Part shown: piece by piece, positions 54,696 to 62,383 of the stretch
Numbering within the stretch: position 1 is the first letter of the stretch
Layout of the letters: every line of letters begins with the position of its first letter
Assembly (NCBI RefSeq): GCF_020923435.1
Contig: NZ_CP087263.1
Location: 3,243,970 to 3,307,969 of the forward strand
Length of the DNA: 64,000 nt
Direction: 5' to 3'
DNA from: Brevibacillus humidisoli
Lineage (GTDB): Bacteria; Bacillota; Bacilli; Brevibacillales; Brevibacillaceae
The notes under the pieces: model-generated
Told to the model about the DNA's origin: nothing
Database searches by the model: none
Seen by the model: the letters and a program-made list of their open reading frames with translations, nothing else
Translations under genes and position numbers: made by a program

Positions 54696-54753
54696 GGCTG
54701 ATTCCTCCTTGTTGTCGTCTGTTGATTTGTCTTGCAAGTGGAGAAGCTGTTGC

Positions 54754-55275
54754 TCAATTCGGACTTGGATAGATTCCCCACAGCGAGATGATAAACGAGA
54801 TGCATTGGGCCGGCATCATATTATCATGAGGCTGTGATCCCCCTGCAGTCGCCACAGCAGATGCACTCATGGTCCCGGTTGGCCCCGATGTGGAATATTG
54901 CTGAACCGAAGACGGCGCCCACACTGCACCCGATACCGTACTTTTCTCTGCCACCTCTTGCGATTGCGCTGCCACCTGGTGTGTATGCGCTGGCAATTGA
55001 TCCACCGTCAACGTAACCGTCTCCACACCGCCCTTCTGACCGAGTGGATACGCGGTTCCAGTAGTGGGATTGGTTCCCGCATGCAGCGGGATTCGCCCAC
55101 GCAGATCAGGCAGTGCAAATGTGGTTTCGCCATCCCCGCCGTAGGTTGTCCCGATCAAGGAAAACAGTGTTGAATTTTCGCTGATGCTCAGTAACTGCCC
55201 ATCGCAAAACGCCCAGCCTAACGGCGCAAAATTGCCGGCGAACATACGGATTTCTCCAACGTACGCATCACTCAT
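54754..55275 (-). CDS. Phage tail collar domain protein (MdpB-like), copy 1
   Basis: This 173-residue paralogue has PLGWAFCDGQ, LFSLIGTTYGGDGETTF, LPDLRGRIP, HxH in QLPAHTH and GGSQPHDNMMP. ATG 55275 follows AAAGGGGGATTC. The three paralogues differ most in the middle loop between HxH and GGS, as expected if that part binds different partners. None has a signal peptide. Confidence 0.9.
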   Translation of the reverse strand: MSDAYVGEIRMFAGNFAPLGWAFCDGQLLSISENSTLFSLIGTTYGGDGETTFALPDLRGRIPLHAGTNPTTGTAYPLGQKGGVETVTLTVDQLPAHTHQVAAQSQEVAEKSTVSGAVWAPSSVQQYSTSGPTGTMSASAVATAGGSQPHDNMMPAQCISFIISLWGIYPSPN

Positions 55276-55324
55276 GTAAGAATCCCCCTTTGCTGTCACG
55301 CAATACCTTGCAGATACGAATGAA

Positions 55325-55618
55325 TCAGTCCTTTAATCGATTAAAAACCACCTGATACAAATACCCATCCTGTGTCTGTCCCACAGGTACCAAAAACAAA
55401 TCCATGGAACCTAATTTCGGGTGCTGGGCGGCATACAATTTCTGAGGCAACAAAAAATCAGAAGGGCCATGAAAGATGAGGGAAAACTGCTCTACTGCGG
55501 TGGAACTTTTGTCGGCAACTTCGATCAGTTCTAACTTCTGAGGGGTGTTTTGTTCTGGGGTGACAGTAAAATGGCTGTGCAAACACTCCTGAAAAGCGGC
55601 AACAGTAAGAGAATTCAG
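55325..55618 (-). CDS. DUF6916-like small protein, CTG start
   Basis: This 97-residue protein has the block LGSMDLFLVPVGQTQDGYLY and ends QVVFNRLKD, which I recall as the pattern of DUF6916. No ATG, GTG or TTG start lies in frame before TTG at 55582. The reading frame extends upstream with family-like sequence LNSLTVAAFQECLHSHF. A CTG at 55618, seven bases after GAGAGGTG and just after an in-frame stop, is the best start. Position between GNAT and tail-collar genes suggests a shared role; its biochemistry is unknown. Confidence 0.75.
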   Translation of the reverse strand: MNSLTVAAFQECLHSHFTVTPEQNTPQKLELIEVADKSSTAVEQFSLIFHGPSDFLLPQKLYAAQHPKLGSMDLFLVPVGQTQDGYLYQVVFNRLKD

Positions 55619-55640
55619 TACGGATCACCTCTCTATGATG

Positions 55641-56135
55641 TTAGGTTATGTAATGCGAGTGTGACTCAGTGGGGTTGGTATGCCACCTCATCGAGACGTA
55701 CAGACCGTTTTGCGCAGTGACCTCAAATCCCAGGCGGGTATACAGCCGCAGAGCCGGATTGGCGTGATACACTTGGAGCAGCAGTACTTTCCCGCTATCC
55801 GCAGCTTCCTGTTGCAGCTCTTTGAGCAGAGTCGTACCGATGCCGACATTGCGGTATTCCGGAAGAAGCGATAGGTCGACCAACAGGATCGCTTCCTTCC
55901 TGTAGTCAACAATCATCCTGCCAGCGCGATTGCTGCCATGAAGCACAATCTGATGAATCGCATTCGGGTACTCCATCTGATAAGACCGCTGTTGTAAATC
56001 AAACTGCATGCGCAGAAAGGCATCCTGTGCTGCTTCTTCCCATCCCCAGCCTGCCACTTCCTCTCGCCTGGTGCTGGCGTAGACTTGATAGAGAAACGGT
56101 TCGTCTTCTGCAGTGGCTTCAACCATCGTCAGCAA
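55641..56135 (-). CDS. GNAT family N-acetyltransferase
   Basis: This 164-residue acetyltransferase has acetyl-CoA motif A in LLPEYRNVGIGTTLLKELQQEA and the ending NPALRLYTRLGFEV. It is the first gene of the tail-collar/giant-protein row. The start is unclear: the good ribosome site AAGGAGGA stands 15 bases before TTG 56135 and has a five-codon dead-end ATG next to it; ATT at 56141 would be better spaced. A role in modifying the neighbouring structural proteins is possible but unproven. Confidence 0.85.
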   Translation of the reverse strand: MLTMVEATAEDEPFLYQVYASTRREEVAGWGWEEAAQDAFLRMQFDLQQRSYQMEYPNAIHQIVLHGSNRAGRMIVDYRKEAILLVDLSLLPEYRNVGIGTTLLKELQQEAADSGKVLLLQVYHANPALRLYTRLGFEVTAQNGLYVSMRWHTNPTESHSHYIT

Positions 56136-56289
56136 GTGAATAACATGAACTCCTCCTTCTTTTTCGCGTTTGCAAAATATTATATTGGTAAAAAAGAGTA
56201 GGAGAAAGGGAAGTTTCGAAAATTTTACCTTCCAGCGCTTTTCCTTCCTTTTGTAAAAAAGATTTACTCTACTAACGAACCATAGTGGG

Positions 56290-56508
56290 GGCGAAAGAGA
56301 AAAACAGGTGAGTTCCGCTCGTGTCAGTGCCCACGGTGAAGCCGGGATGGCCGTCTACGCTCCAACAAATCGGTACGGCGGCGAAAAGCCCTCAAGGGGC
56401 GGGGGGATTTCAGGGAAGCAGTTGGCCGCCAAGCGTATACCGCTTTGTTTCCGCTCCGACTCTGTGGGCACTGACACGAGCGGAACTCACCTGTTTTTCT
56501 CTTTCGCC
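56290..56508. repeat. 219-bp element with 45-bp perfect terminal inverted repeats
   Basis: The left arm 56290-56334 begins GGCGAAAGAGAAAAACAGG; the right arm 56464-56508 is its exact reverse complement. The 129-base centre is GC-rich and has no gene and no good promoter. It lies between the first gene of the tail-collar row and the ilvA terminator. It may be a MITE-like element or an invertible switch; no target duplication and no recombinase were seen. The rest of 56136-56623 is empty. Confidence 0.85.
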
Positions 56509-56623
56509 TTGCAACGTTTGCTTGCGTACGCAACATTTCCTTGCGTAGGTCGAATGTTTCCTATGTATGATCCCTGCATCTCCTGACCAAACTTCCGACT
56601 TATCTTTCGTTACCTCATCGCTC

Positions 56624-56662
56624 AAAAAAAAGCAGGCTTCACAATTGCTTGTGAAACCTGCT
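56624..56662 (-). terminator. Terminator of ilvA
   Basis: Stem AGCAGGTTTCAC/GTGAAGCCTGCT (one wobble) followed by eight T on the minus strand, 30 bases past the ilvA stop. Confidence 0.9.
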
Positions 56663-56691
56663 TCTCTCCAATAGAACGTTTGTACATGGAT

Positions 56692-57942
56692 CTAAACCAG
56701 AAACGAAAACAGCGAGGGATGCTTGTTTACTTCCAGGTAGTCAATGCGGTGTTGCTCCATCCGCTCGATCAGCGGCTGGTAGTCTTCCTTGTGCTTCAAC
56801 TCAATGCCGACTAGAGCCGGTCCGTTTTCCTTGTTGTTGTTCTTGGTATATTCAAATCGGGTAATATCGTCTTCTGGTCCCAGCACCCGGTCGATGAATT
56901 CACGCAAAGCACCAGCCCGCTGCGGAAAGTTGACGATAAAATAATGTTTCAAGCCTTCGTAGATCAAAGAACGCTCCTTGATTTCCTGCATGCGATCGAT
57001 ATCGTTGTTGCCGCCGCTTATGACACAGACGACGTTCTTGCCTTTGATCTGATCGCGATAAAAATCAAGCGCGGCAATCGGCAGGGCGCCTGCTGGTTCG
57101 GCGACGATGGCGTTCTCATTGTACAGTTCCAGAATCGTGGTGCACACCTTTCCTTCGGGAACCAGCACGATATCGTCCAGGACCTCCTTGCAGATCTGCC
57201 AGGTAAGCTGGCCCACCTGTTTCACCGCTGCTCCGTCAACAAACTTGTCGATGTCAGGGAGGGTGACGATATCCCCTGCTGCGATCGATTGCTTCATCGA
57301 TGCCGCCCCGCCTGGCTCCACGCCAATGACCTGCGTTGCCGGGCTAATTCCTTTTACGTACGTCCCCACTCCGGAAACCAAACCGCCTCCGCCGATACTG
57401 GTGAAGAGATAATCAAGCGGTTCTTCCATTTCATTCATGATCTCCGTCCCAACCGTCCCCTGGCCGGCGATGATCCGCCGATCGTCAAACGGATGGACAA
57501 ACGTCATGTTCTCCTGCTCGCAGGACTGCATCGCTTCGCGGAACGAGTCGTCAAAGGTATCGCCGGTCAGGATCACCTCTACGAATACACCGCCAAACAG
57601 CTTGACCTGTGAGACCTTTTGACGCGGCGTTGTCGCTGGCATAAAAATTTTCCCCTTGATGCCAAGCCGTTTGCAGGAGTAGGCCACGCCTTGGGCATGA
57701 TTGCCGGCGCTGGCGCAAACCACCCCTCTGCTGAGGGATTCTTCTGGCAAACTGCGGATAAAGTGATAGGCTCCCCTGATCTTAAACGAACGGACGACCT
57801 GCAGATCTTCCCGTTTGAGGTACAGATTGCAGTCATACCGTTCCGATAACAACGCGTTTCGCTGCAGCGGCGTTTTGCAGATGACCTCTTTTACGACGTG
57901 ATGCGCTACCATGATATCTTCCAGCGTTAATAGGTTCGTCAT
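56692..57942 (-). CDS. ilvA: Threonine deaminase
   Basis: This 416-residue PLP enzyme converts threonine to 2-oxobutyrate, the first step to isoleucine. It has the PLP-Lys motif VRSFKIRGAYHF, the Gly-rich phosphate loop SIGGGGLVSGVG, and a single C-terminal ACT-like regulatory domain (YFIVNFPQRAGALREF). The length is as in Bacillus IlvA. ATG 57942 has GGAGG eleven bases upstream; ATG 57960 is possible but without a ribosome site. It follows an ACT-domain gene behind two isoleucine T-boxes, so it is switched on when charged tRNA-Ile is low. Confidence 0.95.
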   Translation of the reverse strand: MTNLLTLEDIMVAHHVVKEVICKTPLQRNALLSERYDCNLYLKREDLQVVRSFKIRGAYHFIRSLPEESLSRGVVCASAGNHAQGVAYSCKRLGIKGKIFMPATTPRQKVSQVKLFGGVFVEVILTGDTFDDSFREAMQSCEQENMTFVHPFDDRRIIAGQGTVGTEIMNEMEEPLDYLFTSIGGGGLVSGVGTYVKGISPATQVIGVEPGGAASMKQSIAAGDIVTLPDIDKFVDGAAVKQVGQLTWQICKEVLDDIVLVPEGKVCTTILELYNENAIVAEPAGALPIAALDFYRDQIKGKNVVCVISGGNNDIDRMQEIKERSLIYEGLKHYFIVNFPQRAGALREFIDRVLGPEDDITRFEYTKNNNKENGPALVGIELKHKEDYQPLIERMEQHRIDYLEVNKHPSLFSFLV

Positions 57943-57965
57943 ATGATTGTTTGCCTCCATCTTGA

Positions 57966-58223
57966 TCAGTCTGCTTGTTCTTCCGGTTCTTTCCGCTCCC
58001 GCTCTACTTTGAGCACCTCAGCCAGCCGCTCCAATTCGCCTAAAATCCCTGTCAGCAGATCTGGTTCACAGCTGGTCACGATCAACATCCGGGACAGCTC
58101 CGATCCTTGGACAGGATGAACAGAGAAGCTGTCGATGTTCACCCCTCGCTCCGCATACAAGGCCGCTACCTTGGCCAATACACCTGGTTGATTGTCTACC
58201 AGTACATGTACCCTTTGCTGCAT
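57966..58223 (-). CDS. Small ACT-domain protein (IlvN-like)
   Basis: An 85-residue protein made of one ACT domain: HVLVDNQPGVLAKVAALYAERGVNIDS, then SRMLIVTS. It resembles the regulatory subunit of acetolactate synthase in sequence but is a single short domain. It probably binds a branched-chain amino acid and regulates a partner enzyme, perhaps IlvA itself. ATG 58223 has AAGGGTGGG upstream. It lies between the T-boxes and ilvA. Confidence 0.8.
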   Translation of the reverse strand: MQQRVHVLVDNQPGVLAKVAALYAERGVNIDSFSVHPVQGSELSRMLIVTSCEPDLLTGILGELERLAEVLKVERERKEPEEQAD

Positions 58224-58259
58224 CCTTCCCACCCTTTCGCAATTCCTCTCCCTTTCAAT

Positions 58260-58572
58260 AAAAAACACCCTGACAATCAAAACACGAAACCGTGCTTGAT
58301 TGCCAGGGCGATCGAATCGCGGTACCACCCGGCTTTTTCCTGTCGTCTCACAACAGACAGGCTTGCCCAGTCCAGCACATATGGACTGCCACCCGATAAC
58401 GGAGGTAACCCGTTGCTGTCTACTCTGCCCCCGCTCTGATCGCGGGCAGTCATTTCAACAGGAACGCTCCGAGGTGATCTTCACAGGCAGGTAACGACCG
58501 TTCTTTCAGCCAGGGAACGGCTCTCTGTGCGTCAGTGCTGCCTGCTACTTGTCCTCATCAACGCTTGTTTTT
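58260..58572 (-). promoter_or_regulatory. T-box riboswitch, proximal, isoleucine specifier
   Basis: Minus-strand leader with a conserved stem I start (GATGAGGACAAGTAG near 58555), specifier region GAAGATCACCTCGGAG with ATC at 58478-58476 (isoleucine), T-box GGGTGGTACCGCG at 58329-58317 and a terminator hairpin ending in a T run at about 58260. It ends 37 bases before the ACT gene. Confidence 0.93.
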
Positions 58573-58673
58573 AGATCATCTTCCTAATCAGTTTCCGGTC
58601 GTATCGCGACACGTTCTCGCGACAGCCGCATGTCCTAGCCCTAATCACCAGCCGCGACGGTCATATGATCTTC

Positions 58674-58990
58674 AAAAAAACTCGCCCCGGCAGCCAACCG
58701 CCACAAAACAGCGATTGACTGCCGGGGCGATCGGATCGCGGTACCACCCGGCATCTCTGTGCTCTCGCGAACAACAGACTCTGCAAGTCCGGTCTATACG
58801 ATGCGGACTCAATCCGATAACGGCGATTGTTCCCGTTGCTCCTTACTAGGGCCCTAGCGCCTGTTCAAAAGCAAAACTCCGAGGTGATCTTCGAAGCGAG
58901 TTGGCGACCGCCCTCTCAGCCTGCGGGACGGCTCTCTGCACGCCATGGCTCCTCCTACTTGTCCTCATCAACGCTTTCGTCCATGATCTT
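58674..58990 (-). promoter_or_regulatory. T-box riboswitch, distal, isoleucine specifier
   Basis: A second full T-box directly upstream: stem I start GTTGATGAGGACAAGTAGG near 58965, specifier ATC at 58888-58886 in GAAGATCACCTCGGAG, T-box GGGTGGTACCGCG at 58749-58737, and terminator with arms around GCCCCGGCAG and seven T at 58680-58674. Two leaders in series demand two uncharged tRNA events for read-through. Confidence 0.93.
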
Positions 58991-59050
58991 CTTGCGTATA
59001 TCCATTTGAACCGCTGCCTATCCGGTTCAAAACCCGTATGCTTACAAGGC

Positions 59051-59080
59051 ATTATAGAAAGTTCACTGGCGATTTGTCAA
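59051..59080 (-). promoter_or_regulatory. Sigma-A promoter of the T-box/ilvA operon
   Basis: TTGACA (59080-59075) and TATAAT (59056-59051) with an 18-base spacer on the minus strand, 60 bases upstream of the distal T-box. Confidence 0.88.
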
Positions 59081-59193
59081 TGGATGATTTCAGCCAGATG
59101 AACGGCTTTGGGGACTGGAGCTAGAAAATGATTGCAATACTAGGTATCATTAGTATCATGAAGTTTCTGAACCTCATCGGAGGTGATTGGCGC

Positions 59194-59460
59194 ATGAAGA
59201 AAGATAATCTTTACACTGGATTGATCTTTATCGGGGTTGTTTCCGTCATCATTTGGCTGTTAGCCGAGATCTATATGTTCCTTACTTACCAAGAAATGAA
59301 GATATTAATACCTATCAACGTTGGAATAATAGGTTTTTTTGCATTCATCATTTATTTTTCAATCTTAGTATCTTGGGGGAATCCCAAACACAAACTTCCG
59401 GCTCTAGTCTTAGCTATTGGGTCTGTTTTTATTTTGTTCATCATATTTATCTTTATTTAA
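59194..59460 (+). CDS. Small membrane protein of unknown function
   Basis: An 88-residue protein with three transmembrane helices (YTGLIFIGVVSVIIWLLAEI, a middle helix INVGIIGFFAFIIYF and a C-terminal helix ending FILFIIFIFI). ATG 59194 has the strong site GGAGGTGATT. I recognise no family. AT-rich relative to its neighbours, perhaps recently acquired. Confidence 0.65.
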   Translation: MKKDNLYTGLIFIGVVSVIIWLLAEIYMFLTYQEMKILIPINVGIIGFFAFIIYFSILVSWGNPKHKLPALVLAIGSVFILFIIFIFI

Positions 59461-59515
59461 ATGTGACTTCGTATTGTCCTTTCATTCTAAGAGTCAAAAA
59501 AGCAGCGTATGAGAC

Positions 59516-59560
59516 AAAAAAGCAGCTGCTGTAGCCAAAAACATTGGGCTCAGCAGCTGC
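59516..59560 (-). terminator. Terminator of hemQ
   Basis: Arms GCAGCTGCTGAGCCC and GGCTACAGCAGCTGC followed by six T on the minus strand, 35 bases past the hemQ stop. Confidence 0.85.
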
Positions 59561-59594
59561 CTGAAACGATTTTATTGCTCTGCTGCCAATCACT

Positions 59595-60347
59595 TTAGAC
59601 CTCTAGGAAGCTTTGCACTCCTTCTTCCGTCAGCAGATTGCCGACCAAAAACGTGCCAAACTCTCCGTAACGAGCGCTCACCTCGTCGAACCGCATCTCA
59701 TAGACGATCCGTTTCAGATCGAGCGGATCGTTGGCAAACAGGGTGACACCCCACTCCCAATCGTCGTACCCGATCGAACCACCGATAATCTGCTTGATCC
59801 GACCCGCGTACTTGCGGCCTGTCATCCCGTGCGCTTTCATCAGTTCGCGGCGCTGTTCCATCGTCATCATATACCAGTTGTCGTCACCGGACCGCTTCTT
59901 GTTCATCGGATAGAAGCAGAGGTGCTGCCACTTGGGGAGATTGGGATAGAGCCTCTCCCGCACGTGTGGATTGGCCTTCGGGTCCTCGCCCGGATTGTTC
60001 ACATAGTTGCTCAACTCCACCACCGAGATATAGGAATAATCAGAGCGGGTAAAGTCGGCAAACCGTGTTTTGTTAAATGTTGTTTTGATCTCGTTGAGCT
60101 CCTGCATGGTCTCGCGGAGAAACATAAAACCGAGATCCGCCTTATGTCCGAGCATCGCGTACGTAGCGGTGCTGCCCTTTCCTGCCGTTTGGTTTTCTTC
60201 CCACTCTTTCATCAAGCCGAGCAGCTGCTCAATCGCCGTCTGTCTCTCCTCTGCCGATGCTGCCTTCCACTTTTCCCAATCCAGCTTGCGGAAGTCGTGG
60301 TACGAGAACCATCCTTCAAGCGTAAGCAACGCTTCGTTGTCTGCCAT
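59595..60347 (-). CDS. hemQ: Coproheme decarboxylase (HemQ)
   Basis: This 250-residue chlorite-dismutase-fold enzyme of the Gram-positive haem pathway oxidatively decarboxylates coproheme III to haem b. It begins LLTLEGWFSYHDFRKLDW and has the family stretch FYPMNKKRSGDDNWY with the catalytic-type Tyr, then GRKYAGRIKQIIGGSIGYD and DWEWGVTLFANDPLDLKRIV. ATG 60347 after AAGGAGTTG removes ten extra residues of the longest frame. The length is as in Bacillus HemQ. No other haem gene lies in the window. Confidence 0.95.
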   Translation of the reverse strand: MADNEALLTLEGWFSYHDFRKLDWEKWKAASAEERQTAIEQLLGLMKEWEENQTAGKGSTATYAMLGHKADLGFMFLRETMQELNEIKTTFNKTRFADFTRSDYSYISVVELSNYVNNPGEDPKANPHVRERLYPNLPKWQHLCFYPMNKKRSGDDNWYMMTMEQRRELMKAHGMTGRKYAGRIKQIIGGSIGYDDWEWGVTLFANDPLDLKRIVYEMRFDEVSARYGEFGTFLVGNLLTEEGVQSFLEV

Positions 60348-60428
60348 GTGTAAACAACTCCTTTGCTTCGTCATCATGTGCCTGCAAACAGAGGTATGTA
60401 GGCTCCAAGCTCACCCTCAGTATAGCAT

Positions 60429-60476
60429 AAAGGGAAGATCGTCATCCCATACGAAATGGTGAACGAACTTCCCTTT
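60429..60476. terminator. Hairpin between hemQ and gamma-glutamyltransferase gene
   Basis: Perfect arms AAAGGGAAG and CTTCCCTTT around a 30-base loop, past the stop of the transferase gene. The T run is short, so termination is uncertain. Confidence 0.4.
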
Positions 60477-60555
60477 TGCGCTTCCAAATATGCGACTTTA
60501 GTCTAGGCTAAAGGTTAATGGATGTGCAAACGAAATCCAGATGGAGATCGGGTGT

Positions 60556-62271
60556 TTAATACCCAACAGCAGCGCCATCGCCACGCGGATCTGCGCCGCC
60601 GTATTTGATGTTTGTGTCCGGGTCGATCAAAATGGCTCCGGCATGACCCATCGTGTCCGTGTAATCTTCGACCACTTTTACCGGATGTCCGCGATCTTTC
60701 ATCTCTTGAATCACCTCATCCGGAATGCGCCCTTCCATCTTGAGGTCGTTGGACGCTGCGCCCCAAGTCCGTCCATGCAGCCATCTAGGGGCTTCAATCG
60801 CATCCTGTACGCTAAAGCCAAAGTCAACAATTCTCGTCACGATCGCAGCCTGGGTTTGGGGCTGGCCTTCCCCGCCCATTGTTCCGTATACGAGATAAGG
60901 TTTCCCGTTTTGGAACAGCATCGCCGGGTTCAGCGTGTGGAACGTTCGTTTACCTGGTTCCAGATGGTTGACATGTTCCGGGTCGAGAGAAAAGAAGCTG
61001 CCCCGGTTTTGCAGCAGTACGCCGGTATCTTTGGCTACAATGCCGGACCCAAACTCATGGTAGATACTTTGAATCACAGAGACTGCATTTCCATCCTTGT
61101 CCACCACGCCAAACCAGACGGTATCACCTTTGGGATCGAGCGGTTCTACATCCGCTGCGGCCCGATCCATATCGATACGGTCAGCCAATGCTTTGCCATG
61201 CTCTTTGGACAGCAGCTCATCCAGCGGAATATCTACAAACTCAGGGTCTGTCAGCCATTTGTCACGATCGGCAAACGCCTGCTTGGTAGCTTCTACGATC
61301 AGGTGGTAGTAATCGGCTGTTCCTTCGCCCAGTTCCTTTACATCAAAATGATTCAAAATGTTCAAGATCGACAGCGAAGCAAATCCTTGTGTATTTGGCG
61401 GAAAATTATAAGCTGTATAGCCGCGGTACTCGACGGAAATCGGATCAACCCAGTTTGCCTTATGCTCGGCAAAATCCTTTAACGTCAGAAGGCCGCCATT
61501 GGCTTGCAGATCGTCAACGATTTTCTGAGCGATCTCCCCCTTGTAGAATCCGTCCGCCCCTTTCTTGGCAACGACCTTTAATGTCTCTGCAAGATCGGGT
61601 TGTTTGAACAACTCACCCTCTGCATACGGTTGTCCGTTCTCCTTCAAGAAGACATCCGCAAACTCAGAAAAGCGCTGCAGATCTCGGAATTCCTTGTCAG
61701 TTTCATCGATGTTGACACGGGTCCAATGCTCCTGGCTAAACGTTGTCGGATAACCGTTCTCTGCGTAATCAATAGCGGGTTCCAACAGCTTATGCCAAGG
61801 CAAGCTGTTGCCCATGCTCTTCTTTCCGTAGTCATAAGCCTCCTGCCAGCCCGAAATGGCTCCCGGGACCGTGTTGGCTGCCACGTAACCTCGGGATGGA
61901 ATTTTTTCAAATCCCTGTTCTTTATAGAAATCAATCGTGGCCTTCTCACCAGAGCGACCACTTGCATTGATTGCTTTTAGCTCGCCGGTTTTGGCGTTGT
62001 AGATCAGCCAGAAGTTGTCTCCTCCGATGCCATTCATATGAGGATACACCACTCCTAATGTGGAAGCAGCAGCAACGGCAGCATCAATAGCGTTCCCCCC
62101 CTCCTCCAGTACCTGAATGGCCGCTTGTGATGCCAAATAATGCGGGGTCGTCACCATCGCATGAGGCGCCATCGTAGTTGGCCTGTTGGCTGCATTTGCA
62201 CCAGCCGCCGTAAACAGTGTCATGACAATCGCTAACGTTGCTGCTACAGAGGTTTGAAACCGTCGAAACAT
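60556..62271 (-). CDS. Gamma-glutamyltransferase, secreted
   Basis: This 571-residue Ntn hydrolase has a Sec signal peptide (about 1-28, TLFTAAGANA). The precursor is expected to cleave itself before the Thr in KGDTVWFGVVDKDGNAVS (about residue 404). The large-subunit start has MVTTPHYLASQAAIQVLEEGGNAIDA, and the small subunit IYHEFGSGIV and MGGEGQPQTQAAIV. The TVW form, rather than the TTH of typical glutathione hydrolases, resembles YwrD-like members. It could act on glutathione or gamma-glutamyl peptides outside the cell. ATG 62271 follows AAAGGAGGAGTAC. Confidence 0.92.
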   Translation of the reverse strand: MFRRFQTSVAATLAIVMTLFTAAGANAANRPTTMAPHAMVTTPHYLASQAAIQVLEEGGNAIDAAVAAASTLGVVYPHMNGIGGDNFWLIYNAKTGELKAINASGRSGEKATIDFYKEQGFEKIPSRGYVAANTVPGAISGWQEAYDYGKKSMGNSLPWHKLLEPAIDYAENGYPTTFSQEHWTRVNIDETDKEFRDLQRFSEFADVFLKENGQPYAEGELFKQPDLAETLKVVAKKGADGFYKGEIAQKIVDDLQANGGLLTLKDFAEHKANWVDPISVEYRGYTAYNFPPNTQGFASLSILNILNHFDVKELGEGTADYYHLIVEATKQAFADRDKWLTDPEFVDIPLDELLSKEHGKALADRIDMDRAAADVEPLDPKGDTVWFGVVDKDGNAVSVIQSIYHEFGSGIVAKDTGVLLQNRGSFFSLDPEHVNHLEPGKRTFHTLNPAMLFQNGKPYLVYGTMGGEGQPQTQAAIVTRIVDFGFSVQDAIEAPRWLHGRTWGAASNDLKMEGRIPDEVIQEMKDRGHPVKVVEDYTDTMGHAGAILIDPDTNIKYGGADPRGDGAAVGY

Positions 62272-62383
62272 CGTACTCCTCCTTTTGTTGTGTATCGTTT
62301 CGTGTGTATTGGCTGCATGGCGTCGGCTGTTCACACTACTTTTCCCCTCCACCACCCCCTTTCACGGTTGGAGCGAGAACAGG

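Noticed and set aside
53656-55275. Prophage or phage-tail island
   Set aside because: Only collar-domain proteins are present; no capsid, terminase, integrase, lysis or tail-tube genes. MdpB-like proteins occur outside phages.
56308-56586. Short frames across the 45-bp inverted repeat
   Set aside because: They start inside one arm and end past the other, with no ribosome site; explained by the repeat.
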